A DNA stretch of 64,000 nucleotides, taken from the NCBI RefSeq assembly GCF_021295315.1, contig NZ_JAIMJA010000006.1, positions 179,064-243,063 of the forward strand. Reading direction: 5' to 3'. The translations under genes and the position numbers were made by a program. Positions 29,730-38,962 of this stretch are shown here, piece after piece. Source of the stretch: Motilimonas cestriensis. GTDB lineage: Bacteria; Pseudomonadota; Gammaproteobacteria; Enterobacterales; CBDFNC01. The first letter of the stretch is position 1. The number at the start of each line of letters is the position of its first letter. A model generated the notes under the pieces. The model saw only the letters and a program-made list of their open reading frames with translations, was not told the DNA's origin and ran no database searches.

Positions 29730-30791
29730 CTAATCAGCGGTTAAGCGCTGACCATTGAGTAAATAGCCATGTTTGTCGTAGGCGTCTGAGCCTGTTTTAT
29801 CATCATAGTCTGTCACAACTAGGCTCTCGCGGTCGACATCTGCTAATACAATCGTAGGTGCATATTGTTGGCTCAGGTAAACGCGATGTTTATCTTTCAT
29901 ATAGCTGCGGCCCAAAAACTCAAAGCTAGCAGGATCTGAATCAGCTATCTTTTGTGAGTTATCAGCAATTAAGTCGTACACGCTGTTTTTATCAAAAGCG
30001 TAGTATTGTTCATTTTCATAAAGGGTAAAGCTGGCAATATCTGCCTCAGGTAAAATAATGGCATCTTCATAGTAAATATGGTGCTTGTCTTTGGCGACGG
30101 GGCCAAATAATACTGTAAAGCTTGCAAGATCAGCGCCAGCAACCAGCATGCTTTCACAATAGAGCCTCTCGCCATCGGTTAAATACGTTGCATGGCTGTC
30201 TTGGTGAAAAACTTTGGTCGTGCTTGGGTTAAGATTGAGAGGTGTGGCGTGATAAAAAACCTGATCTTTATCAGCCCAATAGTCATCGTTGTCGGCAAAT
30301 AAGAGTTTAAAGCTCATCGCGTCGGCATCAGGTAGCGGTTGACCATGATAATAAACCCGCTCAGCATCGCGAGCATATTGTGAGCTGCGATAACTCGGCT
30401 CGTTATCAAATACACTAAACGACTCCGCGAGCGCGTCTGGAATAAGCTTGCCAGCGTAATAAACGTTTTGCTCTGTCACGCTGTACCCTGAATTTGATAT
30501 GCCTTTCATTGTATTGATGACTAAGGTGCCATAGCTGGCATAAACCAGCACGAGGTTAAGAGGTATACCGATAATCATTAAATACTTAGACGGAATAAAA
30601 AACAGCGGCCAACCCATCAAACCATAAAGTAAAAATAGCGCACAAGGGTAGAGCAGTAAGCCAACCGTGCTATAGACGGTATTCGGATTATCGGTCGCAC
30701 CAGGGCCGCCGAACAACATCACGCTGCTTATCCACATCATTGGCCAAAACAGCAGAGCCAGCGTGGTGAGTATTTGAAACGTGGTTAACAT
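29730..30791 (-). CDS. DKNYY-repeat membrane protein
   Basis: A 353-residue protein. The first 110 residues or so are hydrophobic, with three to four membrane segments. The rest is an array of DKNYY-family repeats, each pairing an aromatic D(K/R)xxVYY motif (ARDAERVYYHG, ADKDQVFYHA, AKDKHHIYYED, AFDKNSVYD, MKDKHRVYL) with an ADxASF motif. DKNYY domains are common in bacterial surface and toxin-associated proteins but lack a known function. The gene is monocistronic. Confidence 0.8.
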   Translation of the reverse strand: MLTTFQILTTLALLFWPMMWISSVMLFGGPGATDNPNTVYSTVGLLLYPCALFLLYGLMGWPLFFIPSKYLMIIGIPLNLVLVYASYGTLVINTMKGISNSGYSVTEQNVYYAGKLIPDALAESFSVFDNEPSYRSSQYARDAERVYYHGQPLPDADAMSFKLLFADNDDYWADKDQVFYHATPLNLNPSTTKVFHQDSHATYLTDGERLYCESMLVAGADLASFTVLFGPVAKDKHHIYYEDAIILPEADIASFTLYENEQYYAFDKNSVYDLIADNSQKIADSDPASFEFLGRSYMKDKHRVYLSQQYAPTIVLADVDRESLVVTDYDDKTGSDAYDKHGYLLNGQRLTAD

Positions 30792-30875
30792 ATTACTTCC
30801 TAGTATCGATTATCTATTTGAGAATCGTTAACACCCTTATTGAGCCTGCTGGGTTAAAGCGCTTTTGTTAGCTGC

Positions 30876-31529
30876 TTATTTCGGCATTATTTCACTAAAG
30901 TGGCTGATGGCTTGATGACGATGAAAGGTTTTCTGGCCTAATTGAGAGTCGGGTAAATCAATGGCGATTAAGTGTTTGATGCCAAAAGTCTTGGCGGCAT
31001 CTAGAATTAATTCATTATCGTCAATAAACAAGGTGCGGGCTGGGTCAAAGCCAATACGCTGTTGCACTTGATGCCAGAGCTGTTGCTCTTCTTTAGGCTG
31101 GCCATATTCATGTGTTGAAATACAAGAGTCAAAAAATGCTACTAACCCGGTGTATTCATTTTTAAGGCGTACACCTTCTGGGTGTGCATTGGTTAATATA
31201 TGACGCGCCTTATTGGCCTTAATGAGTTGCTTGAGAAACAGTTGCGCATCTTGTCGCCAGTTGATTTTATCGGCCACTTGGTGCTGCAGTTGGTAAATAT
31301 CAAGCTCTAGGGCTTGGGTCCAAAAGTCGTAACAATACCAATGCATGCTATCGGCAACGTCTTGGTATTTTTGTGCCATTATTTGCTTAGCTTGTGGCAG
31401 TGAAATTTGCTGGTGGTCGGCATACGCTTGCGGAACAATATGATTCCAAAGCTGATTGTCATAGTGTAAATCCAACAAGGTGCCGTCCATATCCAGTAGT
31501 ACTGTGTCTATCTCTTGCCAGTTGAGCAT
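30876..31529 (-). CDS. yrfG: GMP/IMP nucleotidase YrfG (HAD superfamily)
   Basis: A 217-residue HAD phosphatase. Motif I is LLDMDGTLLDL, motif II ILTNAHPEG, motif III lysine in YGQPKEE, and motif IV LFIDDNELIL. It lies divergent to nudE and near hslR/hslO/pckA, the same neighbourhood as E. coli yrfG, which dephosphorylates GMP and IMP. Confidence 0.88.
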   Translation of the reverse strand: MLNWQEIDTVLLDMDGTLLDLHYDNQLWNHIVPQAYADHQQISLPQAKQIMAQKYQDVADSMHWYCYDFWTQALELDIYQLQHQVADKINWRQDAQLFLKQLIKANKARHILTNAHPEGVRLKNEYTGLVAFFDSCISTHEYGQPKEEQQLWHQVQQRIGFDPARTLFIDDNELILDAAKTFGIKHLIAIDLPDSQLGQKTFHRHQAISHFSEIMPK

Positions 31530-31608
31530 GGTGTTCCTTATAAATATCTGATATTAATGTTCTGTTATGGACAGCAGTGTAACTTTTCTTTTTCTAACAG
31601 GCGAGAAG

Positions 31609-32178
31609 ATGGCGAAATCGGCAGAAAAACCTAAGATTATCAATGCAGAGATTGTTGCGCAAAGCCGCTTTTTTAAAGTGGAAGCATTGGATTTATGCTT
31701 TAGCAATGGCGAGCAACGCCGCTATGAGCGCATGAAAAGCAGCGGTCGTGGTGCGGTGATGATGGTGCCGATCCATAACAATGAAAGTCTGATTTTGGTG
31801 CGAGAATATGCCGCCGGCACTCATAGTTATGAATTAGGGTTTCCTAAAGGCCTAATTGATGAAGGTGAGCAAGCCGAGGTTGCCGCCAATCGAGAGCTAA
31901 TGGAAGAAGCAGGCTTTGGGGCTAAACAATTTTACCCACTGAAGTCGTTGCAACTGGCGCCGGCCTATTTTGCCAATGCCATGTCTGTTTTCATTGCCGA
32001 TGACTTATATCCGCAAACATTGCCTGGTGATGAGCCCGAGCCATTAGAAGTGGTGTACTGGCCAATTAAAGATGCATTGCAGTTATTAAACGAGCCTGAC
32101 TTTAATGAGGCGCGCAGTGTTTGCGCACTTATGTTGGCATTAAAATGGTTAGAAACCGACCCCCGGAAGGGCGTTTAA
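31609..32178 (+). CDS. nudE: ADP compounds hydrolase NudE
   Basis: A protein of about 189 residues with the Nudix box GFPKGLIDEGEQ...ANRELMEEAGF, in GX5EX7REUXEEXGU spacing. NudE hydrolyses ADP-ribose, NADH and Ap(n)A compounds. The ATG at 31609 after GGCGAG is preferred over one 42 bases upstream because MAKSAEKPKI is the usual start. It is followed by cysQ after 28 bases. Confidence 0.93.
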   Translation: MAKSAEKPKIINAEIVAQSRFFKVEALDLCFSNGEQRRYERMKSSGRGAVMMVPIHNNESLILVREYAAGTHSYELGFPKGLIDEGEQAEVAANRELMEEAGFGAKQFYPLKSLQLAPAYFANAMSVFIADDLYPQTLPGDEPEPLEVVYWPIKDALQLLNEPDFNEARSVCALMLALKWLETDPRKGV

Positions 32179-32206
32179 TCGGCGCTAACCTAGCCTAGGA
32201 GTGAAT

Positions 32207-33013
32207 ATGCAACCAATAGATTATTTAGACTCTGCTTGTCAATTTGCCCGCGAAGCAGGGGCGATTATTAAAAAAATTTACGACTCAAAAGACTACGAAG
32301 CCTGCACAAAGGGAGACGACACCCCTGTCACCAGTGCTGATATTGCCGCCCACCAATTCCTTGTAAAAGCGTTTCATGAGCTGACGCCTGAGATCCCGAT
32401 GTTGTCAGAAGAAGCGGCCGATATTCCATTGGCCAGAAGATCAAATTGGTCTACTTATTGGCTGGTTGATCCCCTTGATGGCACCCAAGAGTTTATTTCT
32501 CGCAGTGGTGATTTTGCGACCATTATTGCGTTAGTTCACGATAACAAGCCCGTATTAGGGGTGATTTATGCACCGATAGCGGACGTGTGTTATTACGCGG
32601 TGAGTGGTCATGGCGCGTTTAAGCAAGTGGCCGATCAAGCGCCGGTGGCTATTTCTAGTATGCAATACGACGTACAAACCAAACAGCTTAACGTGGCTGT
32701 GAGTAAAGTGCAGTCCCTTTCAAAAATCACTAACTTATTGGCCCCCGATTATAACTACAATATGATCCCATTAGGCTCTAGCTCACTGAAAAGCTGCTTA
32801 GTGGCAGAAGGCAGTGCTGATTGTTATGTGCGAGTGGGACCAACGGGTGAGTGGGATACGGCGGGGGCACAATGTATTGTTGAAGAAGCCGGTGGCAAAA
32901 TTCAAAGCTTAAAATTGGAAGCGTTAAGTTACAACGAACGTGAAAGCTTAGAAAACCCTAACTTTATTGTGGTTGGTGATAATCAACTGCCTTGGCAGCG
33001 AATTATTCTGTAA
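32207..33013 (+). CDS. cysQ: 3'(2'),5'-bisphosphate nucleotidase CysQ
   Basis: A protein of about 268 residues of the inositol monophosphatase superfamily. Metal sites: SEEAA, then DPLDGTQEFI and WDTAGAQCIVEEAGG. CysQ removes the 3'-phosphate from pAp, a by-product of sulfate assimilation. The ATG at 32207 follows AGGAG at ideal spacing; a GTG 6 bases upstream overlaps it. Confidence 0.94.
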   Translation: MQPIDYLDSACQFAREAGAIIKKIYDSKDYEACTKGDDTPVTSADIAAHQFLVKAFHELTPEIPMLSEEAADIPLARRSNWSTYWLVDPLDGTQEFISRSGDFATIIALVHDNKPVLGVIYAPIADVCYYAVSGHGAFKQVADQAPVAISSMQYDVQTKQLNVAVSKVQSLSKITNLLAPDYNYNMIPLGSSSLKSCLVAEGSADCYVRVGPTGEWDTAGAQCIVEEAGGKIQSLKLEALSYNERESLENPNFIVVGDNQLPWQRIIL

Positions 33014-33183
33014 CTAATCCAAATTTTGGATAAGCGAAATAGTATGCTTTCCTGCAAAAACGCGGTAAATATGTCCCTATACGCTTTACGCTTTCATCCC
33101 TGAAAACGAAATTTTGCCGTAAAACATACTTTATCTGGCTACGATAGGATTCAGCAAAACTGAGGTTAACTATTCTTGACCAT

Positions 33184-33220
33184 GAAAAAAAGCCTTCAGG
33201 ATCAATCTGAAGGCTTTTTA
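33184..33220. terminator. Terminator between cysQ and the zinc-ribbon gene
   Basis: AAAAAAGCCTTCAG and CTGAAGGCTTTTT form a strong stem-loop with an A-run and a T-run. It can serve cysQ (plus) and the convergent zinc-ribbon gene (minus). Confidence 0.9.
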
Positions 33221-33244
33221 TTTAAATTTAAACTAGAGATACGG

Positions 33245-33790
33245 TTAGACCTTGTAAGGATCGTCAGCAACCAAGTAAGCTAACATTTCAGCTTTATATT
33301 CTGAGTCTTTTAACCAAGCTTTTACTTGCTGTAGCTTCTCATAATCGGCATCGCCAAAACGATTTTCATATTGCGCTTTCAGTACATCTGCGGTTTTTTC
33401 TAGACGTATATTACGCTGCCACGGGTCGGTGAAAATCTTGTTGAGTTGGTTACTCAAACCAGACTTAACTAACAGTTCCCACTCGCCCTTATCTAGCCAA
33501 ATGCCATTAACCGCAACACTTAAATCTACTTTATGCTGATGCTCGCTCGACATGCGGTATTTGCGCATCAAGCGGCCTGTAATAGGGCAGATAATCGCCT
33601 TAGTTGTTTCACTTGGTTCAATATCAGTAATATCTGTTTCTTGTAGTGGCTCTGGATTTGTTTCTTTCCAACGCAAGTAGTCGGCTAGATAGAAAAAGTG
33701 GCCACCGCAATGATCACAAGTCAAAGAGGGCAGTAGCTGGGCTAGGTTTCCTTGGTGTAATTTACCGGTTTCACAGCTGGTACATTGCAT
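33245..33790 (-). CDS. Zinc-ribbon (TFIIB-type) protein
   Basis: A 181-residue protein starting MQCTSCETGKLHQ, with a second CDHCGGHFF pair: two CxxC knuckles of a zf-TFIIB-like domain. A second weaker ICPITGRLMRKY...GIWLDKGEWE unit follows, typical of the family. The C-terminal 60 residues are helical. Function unknown. Confidence 0.8.
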   Translation of the reverse strand: MQCTSCETGKLHQGNLAQLLPSLTCDHCGGHFFYLADYLRWKETNPEPLQETDITDIEPSETTKAIICPITGRLMRKYRMSSEHQHKVDLSVAVNGIWLDKGEWELLVKSGLSNQLNKIFTDPWQRNIRLEKTADVLKAQYENRFGDADYEKLQQVKAWLKDSEYKAEMLAYLVADDPYKV

Positions 33791-33857
33791 TAAAATCGAC
33801 TCCTTAAAGATGATGTCGCTATTATAAAGGTGAAGGCGCAGCTGAACAGATCTAAAT

Positions 33858-33890
33858 AAAAAAAAGGTGAAGTAGATACTTCACCTTTTA
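33858..33890. terminator. Bidirectional terminator after the NSS transporter gene
   Basis: AAAAGGTGAAGTA and TACTTCACCTTTT make a perfect stem with A- and T-runs. It lies 15 bases past the end of the transporter gene at 33905. Confidence 0.88.
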
Positions 33891-33904
33891 ATTTACTAGG
33901 TCGA

Positions 33905-35257
33905 TTAAGCGGTAATCGAGCGAACCACTAATAAACCCACTAACACCGGGCAGACAAACTTAACGTATGCCGGCCATATCTTCCAAAACAGGCTATTTTC
34001 AATATCGTCATCACCTTGCCTAATTTCAGCCAATACCTTGTTTCGGTGCCATACCCAGCCAGCAAAAATACACACGGCTAAGCTTGAAAGAGGCTGCGCA
34101 TATTGCGTTGAAATCTGAATAATGACTTCAAATAACGTATTAAAGTTAAAGACGATCAAGTTACTAAAACCAATCGCGGTTAAGCCCACAATCCATACCG
34201 CTTTACTGCGATCGATGCGGGTTAACTCACAAACAAAAGCCACTGGCGTTTCTAACATAGCGATAGATGAAGTCAGCGCAGCAATCACTAATAGAAAGAA
34301 AAAGCCGGTACTAACGATATATTTTGCTGAGCCCATGGTGTCAAACAAAGCAGGTAAAACTTTAAAAACTAAGTTACTACTTGCGATCAGGTCACCATTG
34401 GCATCAAAAATTTCTACTCCTTGGTTCATGGCAACATACATGGCAGGTACGATTAACAAACCGGCTAAAAAAGCCACCCCTGTATCCACTAAGGTAACTT
34501 GTGCCGCCAGCTTTGGCACGCTGTCTTGTTTGCTTAAATACGAGCCGTACACCATCATGGCGCCAGAGCCCAATGAAAGCGAAAAGAAGGTTTGGCCTAA
34601 CGCATTGGCCAGTAAAGTGGCATTAAACACTTGGCTAAAGTCAGGCACCAAATAAGCTTTAAGGCCTTCCATAGCACCGTCTTGGGTCATCATGTAAATG
34701 GCACTGGCGATTAACAATAAAAATAGCAGCGGCATTAAACGGGTTGACCACTTTTCAATACCATCCTTAATGCCTTTTTTCACCACTAAAATGGTGATCA
34801 AGCCAAACAAGGTGGTAAACACTAAGTTACGAGACAGAGAAAAGTCTGTTAGCCAGATGCTCTTTTCCGTGTCCCCGACTAATTCAACGGCTGGCGCTAA
34901 GGTAAAACTAATAAACCAGCCAGAGATAATACTGTAAAAAGTAAAGATCAAAGTGACGACGAGAATGGATACGATACCCGCTGTCGCGCCAATCTGGCGA
35001 GTAAGGGGAGAGCTTGCCACACTTTGCATTGACTTCATTGGGTTGGCTTGACCAGCTCGGCCAATTAACAGCTCGGCCACCAACATGGGGTAGCCCAGCA
35101 TAAAAATAAGCACAAGATAGACCAGTAAAAATGCGCCACCGCCATTACTCGCTGCTTGAGTTGGGAACCCCCAAATATTACCTACGCCGACAGCACAGCC
35201 TGCTGCCGCTAATACGAAACCCAGCCGAGAGCTGAATTGTCCTCTGGTTTGTGCCAT
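33905..35257 (-). CDS. Sodium-dependent transporter, NSS (SNF) family
   Basis: A 450-residue membrane protein. The N-terminal signature FVLAAAGCAVGVGNIWGFPT is the sodium/substrate site of TM1 in LeuT-like NSS transporters. About 11 hydrophobic segments are visible, matching the 11-TM bacterial subgroup (e.g. MhsT/TyrT relatives). The substrate is probably an amino acid; it cannot be read from the sequence. Confidence 0.93.
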   Translation of the reverse strand: MAQTRGQFSSRLGFVLAAAGCAVGVGNIWGFPTQAASNGGGAFLLVYLVLIFMLGYPMLVAELLIGRAGQANPMKSMQSVASSPLTRQIGATAGIVSILVVTLIFTFYSIISGWFISFTLAPAVELVGDTEKSIWLTDFSLSRNLVFTTLFGLITILVVKKGIKDGIEKWSTRLMPLLFLLLIASAIYMMTQDGAMEGLKAYLVPDFSQVFNATLLANALGQTFFSLSLGSGAMMVYGSYLSKQDSVPKLAAQVTLVDTGVAFLAGLLIVPAMYVAMNQGVEIFDANGDLIASSNLVFKVLPALFDTMGSAKYIVSTGFFFLLVIAALTSSIAMLETPVAFVCELTRIDRSKAVWIVGLTAIGFSNLIVFNFNTLFEVIIQISTQYAQPLSSLAVCIFAGWVWHRNKVLAEIRQGDDDIENSLFWKIWPAYVKFVCPVLVGLLVVRSITA

Positions 35258-35690
35258 TTTATCCTCAATTAATGTTGTTGTTTGCTGTTGTTTACGCGCT
35301 TTTTATTATTGGCGATGAGAGTTGAGGGGGAAATCCCTCTCTAATTAAATATTCGTTTATTGATACGGGTAAAAAATAAGTGTGCTTTCGTGATTAATTC
35401 ATAATTAGAATAATAAGTTATGTAATTAACACTTTTCTCACAACTGTTTTTCCTGCGCCTAAACAGATTACTTGCTTACTCAGAGCGTATAAAGCGTCAT
35501 CTAAAACGGAGCATAGTGTGACCTGAACGAGAAAGTTGTCAAACCTAATCCATGAAAAATGTGAACATTAAAGAGCGAATAATTGTTTTATTGGATTTAA
35601 TTAGGTTGTTGTACTGTTAATTTAATGTAAGTTGATGGTTTTGTTTGTCAGAGCCAATATGGCCCTGACAATCTACTTATCTTTAGCCGC
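35258..35690. other. 433-base intergenic region between NSS gene and RND pump gene
   Basis: AT-rich and non-coding. It holds the promoter for the minus-strand transporter gene. At 35645-35671 a hairpin (TTGTCAG ... CTGACAA with a GCC/GGC inner stem) lies just after the RND stop codon and may end that operon, though it has no clear T-run. Nothing else is recognised. Confidence 0.6.
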
Positions 35691-38600
35691 TTAGGCAGGT
35701 TGAGGTGCAGGTACTGCGTGAGTTTTTGTTTTTCCGCGCAGCAGTAGAAAACCCGCTGGCACAAAATAGAAAGAAACCAGTGTCGTTAGCGCGGTGCCAC
35801 CTGCAATAGCAACGGCAAAAGGAGGCCAGAAGCCGCCGCCTGCTAAGATCAGTGGCAAAAAGCCGCCCACAGTGGTGATGGTGGTAGACGTGATATGGCG
35901 AGTACAGCTCATTACACAGGCTAATGCTGCCTCTTTGTTGCCAGCCATGGCATAGGGGTTAGATTTCAGCTCGGCTAAAATAACAATGGCCGCGTTAATC
36001 GCTAAGCCAATTAAGCCGAGTAAGCCAATAATCACCGTAAAGCCAAATGGGAATTGACCTAGGTAAACACTGAGCAAACCCAAACCAGCCGCTTGCATGG
36101 CCGTCAGCATAATCAATATGCTTAGACGAAATGAATTAAATGAGAGCACCACCACGGTAACCAGCAGGGTCATAACCAAGCCCAAGCTCGCCAATAGATT
36201 TCCCACGGCGTCATTACGTTTAGCAGACTCGCCGCCAAACTCTAAACGGTAACCAGATGGTAACGTGAATTGACTCTCCTCTAACTTCTGTTTGAGCTGA
36301 GACAGTACGCTCGCCGGTAAAACCCCCTGAGTTAAGTAGGCTTCAATCACATTAACTCGTTCACCATCTCGCCTCGGGATAGCGCCGCGGCTTGGCGCTA
36401 ATTCAAATTCTGAAATCCCTGACAGTGGGATCATGCCTTGTTGGTTGGAAGTGACATTGAGAGAATTTAAATCAGACAACTCTTGCCTGGCGTCGGGTGC
36501 AATGCGGATCCTGATCGGAATGGACTCAGTGGACTCGATAACACGGCTGCCGACTTTTCCCTGAGTCGTACTTTCTAACTGATCGGCTATTTGGGTTAAG
36601 CCTAAGCCCATCACTCGGCTGGCCTCTTCATTGACGTTTAGCCACACCTTCGGCGTTCCCGCTAATAAAGTGCCGCGGGTATGCAATACATCAGGAATGG
36701 TAAACAAAAGGGCCCGCACTTCGTCGCCAAAGGCTTTCAATTGGTCTAAATTTTGACCGTATAAACGCACCTCAATCGGGGCATTAAACGGGGGGCCTTG
36801 TTCTAATTGTCGCACCAAAATTTGCGCTTCAGGCACCGCTTTATCTAATTCAGCTTGTAGTTCATGAATCAAGCGATTGGCAGTGCTAAAGTGATCCGCT
36901 GTGATCATAGCTTGAGCATAGTTTTGTGCGCCTTGTTGGCGCATTAACAAGTTGTAGTAAAAGGTTGGCGCGTTGTTACCAATAAACCAATGTACCGATT
37001 CAATACCTTGATATTTCGCCAGTATATTATCTACTTCGGCAGTGACGGCGCGGGTGCGCTCGATGCTGGTTTGCGGTGCCAAAAACATTTCAATATGAAA
37101 CATATCGCGATCAGAGGGGGGAAAGAATTGCTCTGTTAACTGGCCCGCGCCGTAAAAGCCGCTAACGGGAACCAAAAACACTAAGATCACACTGATTTTT
37201 GGGTAGTTAAGTGAAAGGCGAACGGTTTTCTTAAATAGATTCGCTAGACCGGGCAGTTGGATCCCATTTTGATACCAGCGGTGATTAGTTTCTTTTTGGC
37301 GTAAAAAGCGCCCAGCGATACTGGCCAAAATAGTATGAGAAATAAGGTATGAGCCGATCAACGAAAAGATCACGCTTAAGGCGATACCGCCAACAAATTC
37401 ACCAGCGGGTCCCGGCATTAAAATGATTGGCATAAACGCCAAAATAGTGGTCAAAGTGGAGCCAAGTAACGGCAGCCATAAATGTTTTAATGAACGCTGC
37501 ACCGCAAACAAAGCAGACATGCCTTGATGTCGCTTTTGCCCGATAGAGTCCACCATGACAATGGCGTTATCGACCATGATCCCCAAGGCGACCACCAGTC
37601 CAGTCACTGACATTTGGTGAATGGGCAGGCCAAAATACTTCATGCAGCTTAAGGTGAACAGCACAGTGACAGGTAGCGATAGCGCCACGATCAAAGCAGA
37701 TCGCCAACCTAATGTGAGTAATAGCACCACTGATATAATGGCAAAACCAAACAATACGTTGCCCATTAATTCAGACAAGCGTGTTTGTGTGTAGCCATTT
37801 TGGTCAAAGATAACCTTACTGCGGATATTACTGGGCAGTTGTTGGTTAAATTCAGTCAGGCTACGGTCTAATGAGGCTGACCAATTATCAATACGCAAAT
37901 CAGGCAACATGCGGGCCGACACCACAATGCCTTGCTGACCATTAATAATGGCGAGGCTGCTCTCAGGGGTTTTAATGCTACGTTTCACGTCTGCAAGATC
38001 GCCAACACGATAAACAAAGCCTTTGTTATCACTCAGTAGAGGAATTTGCCGGATCCGCTCTAACGAGTCTAACTCGCCTCGTAGCTCCAGCTGCATGGTA
38101 TTGTCATTATTGTGCAATTCACCGGCAGACACTTTGGCATCGGCGGTATTTATGAGTTGGGCAACTTGCGCGCCAGTGAGCCTAAGAGCGGAAGCGGCAT
38201 TTACATCAAGCTCCACTAGGATTTCTTCTTCAGGGGCTCCTTGCACCTCAACAAAGTCAGTACCGGGCACTAATCTTAAGCGGTTTTGTAACTCACGGCC
38301 GTAGCGTCCTAATATGGCCAAGTCATGCTCAGTGCCACCTTGCCAAGTTAGAGCGATAATTCGGGTAAATGCATAGCCGCGATCATCATCTAAGTGTGGT
38401 ACCGAGCTACCTTGTGGTAACTCCGGCGTAATATCACTTAATAAATCGCGGATCCGAGACCAAACGGGAGCACCTTGAGTGATGTGATCTTTTAATTCAG
38501 CTTGGATCACCGAAATGCCCGGACGAGAGGTGGACGTGAGCACTTTTATTTCAGGGAGCTTACGAATTTTACTTTCTATTTTTTCACTAATTAACGCCTC

Positions 38601-38771
38601 GACGCGCTCGGCAGAGGCGCCGGGATAGTGAGTGATTACTGTAGCGAAGCGGTTCGATATTCTAGGGTCTTCCATGCGCGGCAAGGTATGAATAGCGCCA
38701 AGGCCTGATACGATTAACACCACTAACGCCAGCAACAGTAGGCGTGTATTTTGAACCAACATCTTGATCAT
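35691..38771 (-). CDS. RND efflux transporter permease (AcrB-like)
   Basis: A 1026-residue protein with the RND layout: TM1, a large periplasmic loop, TM2-6, a second loop, and TM7-12. The proton-relay helix reads VVALGIMVDNAIVMVDSI, where AcrB has two adjacent Asp; here the second is Asn, as in several non-AcrB HAE-type pumps. It pairs with the fusion protein encoded upstream. No outer-membrane factor gene is nearby, so a TolC-like partner must be elsewhere. Substrates unknown. Confidence 0.92.
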   Translation of the reverse strand: MIKMLVQNTRLLLLALVVLIVSGLGAIHTLPRMEDPRISNRFATVITHYPGASAERVEALISEKIESKIRKLPEIKVLTSTSRPGISVIQAELKDHITQGAPVWSRIRDLLSDITPELPQGSSVPHLDDDRGYAFTRIIALTWQGGTEHDLAILGRYGRELQNRLRLVPGTDFVEVQGAPEEEILVELDVNAASALRLTGAQVAQLINTADAKVSAGELHNNDNTMQLELRGELDSLERIRQIPLLSDNKGFVYRVGDLADVKRSIKTPESSLAIINGQQGIVVSARMLPDLRIDNWSASLDRSLTEFNQQLPSNIRSKVIFDQNGYTQTRLSELMGNVLFGFAIISVVLLLTLGWRSALIVALSLPVTVLFTLSCMKYFGLPIHQMSVTGLVVALGIMVDNAIVMVDSIGQKRHQGMSALFAVQRSLKHLWLPLLGSTLTTILAFMPIILMPGPAGEFVGGIALSVIFSLIGSYLISHTILASIAGRFLRQKETNHRWYQNGIQLPGLANLFKKTVRLSLNYPKISVILVFLVPVSGFYGAGQLTEQFFPPSDRDMFHIEMFLAPQTSIERTRAVTAEVDNILAKYQGIESVHWFIGNNAPTFYYNLLMRQQGAQNYAQAMITADHFSTANRLIHELQAELDKAVPEAQILVRQLEQGPPFNAPIEVRLYGQNLDQLKAFGDEVRALLFTIPDVLHTRGTLLAGTPKVWLNVNEEASRVMGLGLTQIADQLESTTQGKVGSRVIESTESIPIRIRIAPDARQELSDLNSLNVTSNQQGMIPLSGISEFELAPSRGAIPRRDGERVNVIEAYLTQGVLPASVLSQLKQKLEESQFTLPSGYRLEFGGESAKRNDAVGNLLASLGLVMTLLVTVVVLSFNSFRLSILIMLTAMQAAGLGLLSVYLGQFPFGFTVIIGLLGLIGLAINAAIVILAELKSNPYAMAGNKEAALACVMSCTRHITSTTITTVGGFLPLILAGGGFWPPFAVAIAGGTALTTLVSFYFVPAGFLLLRGKTKTHAVPAPQPA

Positions 38772-38866
38772 CTTCGTTGCCCCAGTTGCTCCAGTTGCTG
38801 TCTTGTTTGGTGACTTGTCGCCCTGGCACTAGCTTGTGTCAATTGAACTAACATTATCTTGATCAT
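38768..38866 (-). CDS. 32-codon ORF in 95-bp tandem repeat, unit 2
   Basis: Reads MIKIMLVQLTQASARATSHQ and on to ...QLGQRR. It starts at a copy of the pump gene's own start (ATGATCAAGAT) and its TGA overlaps the ATG of the RND permease gene. It arises from a duplicated junction of the fusion-protein end and the permease start. It may be translated by coupling, but a protein function is doubtful. Confidence 0.35.
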   Translation of the reverse strand: MIKIMLVQLTQASARATSHQTRQQLEQLGQRR

Positions 38867-38961
38867 CTTCGTAGCTCCAGTTGCTCCAGTCGCTGTCTTG
38901 TTTGGTGACTTGTCGCCCTGGCACTAGCTTGTGTCAATTGAACTAACATTATCTTGATCAT
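38772..38961 (-). repeat. Two tandem 95-bp units between fusion-protein and permease genes
   Basis: The start-codon ATGs of the permease and of two upstream copies are exactly 95 bases apart (38771, 38866, 38961). Each unit begins with a variant of the first bases of the permease gene and continues with a variant of the last 50 bases or so of the fusion-protein gene (ACACAAGCTAGTGCCAGGGC versus the parent ACACAAGTTAGTGCCCGGGC). The two units differ from each other at only a few positions but differ more from the parent ends. Confidence 0.92.
38863..38961 (-). CDS. 32-codon ORF in 95-bp tandem repeat, unit 1
   Basis: Nearly identical to unit 2 (MIKIMLVQLTQASARATSHQ, ending ...QLELRR). It starts one base past the stop codon of the fusion-protein gene, and its TGA overlaps the ATG of unit 2. 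It may serve only as a translational bridge. Confidence 0.35.
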   Translation of the reverse strand: MIKIMLVQLTQASARATSHQTRQRLEQLELRR

Positions 38962-38962
38962 C

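Noticed and set aside
34122..34655. 177-codon open frame on the plus strand
   Set aside because: Antisense to the NSS transporter gene, with biased composition mirroring the membrane protein.
38772..38961. Tandem repeats considered as a CRISPR array
   Set aside because: Two contiguous 95-bp units with no spacers, derived from flanking genes; no cas genes.
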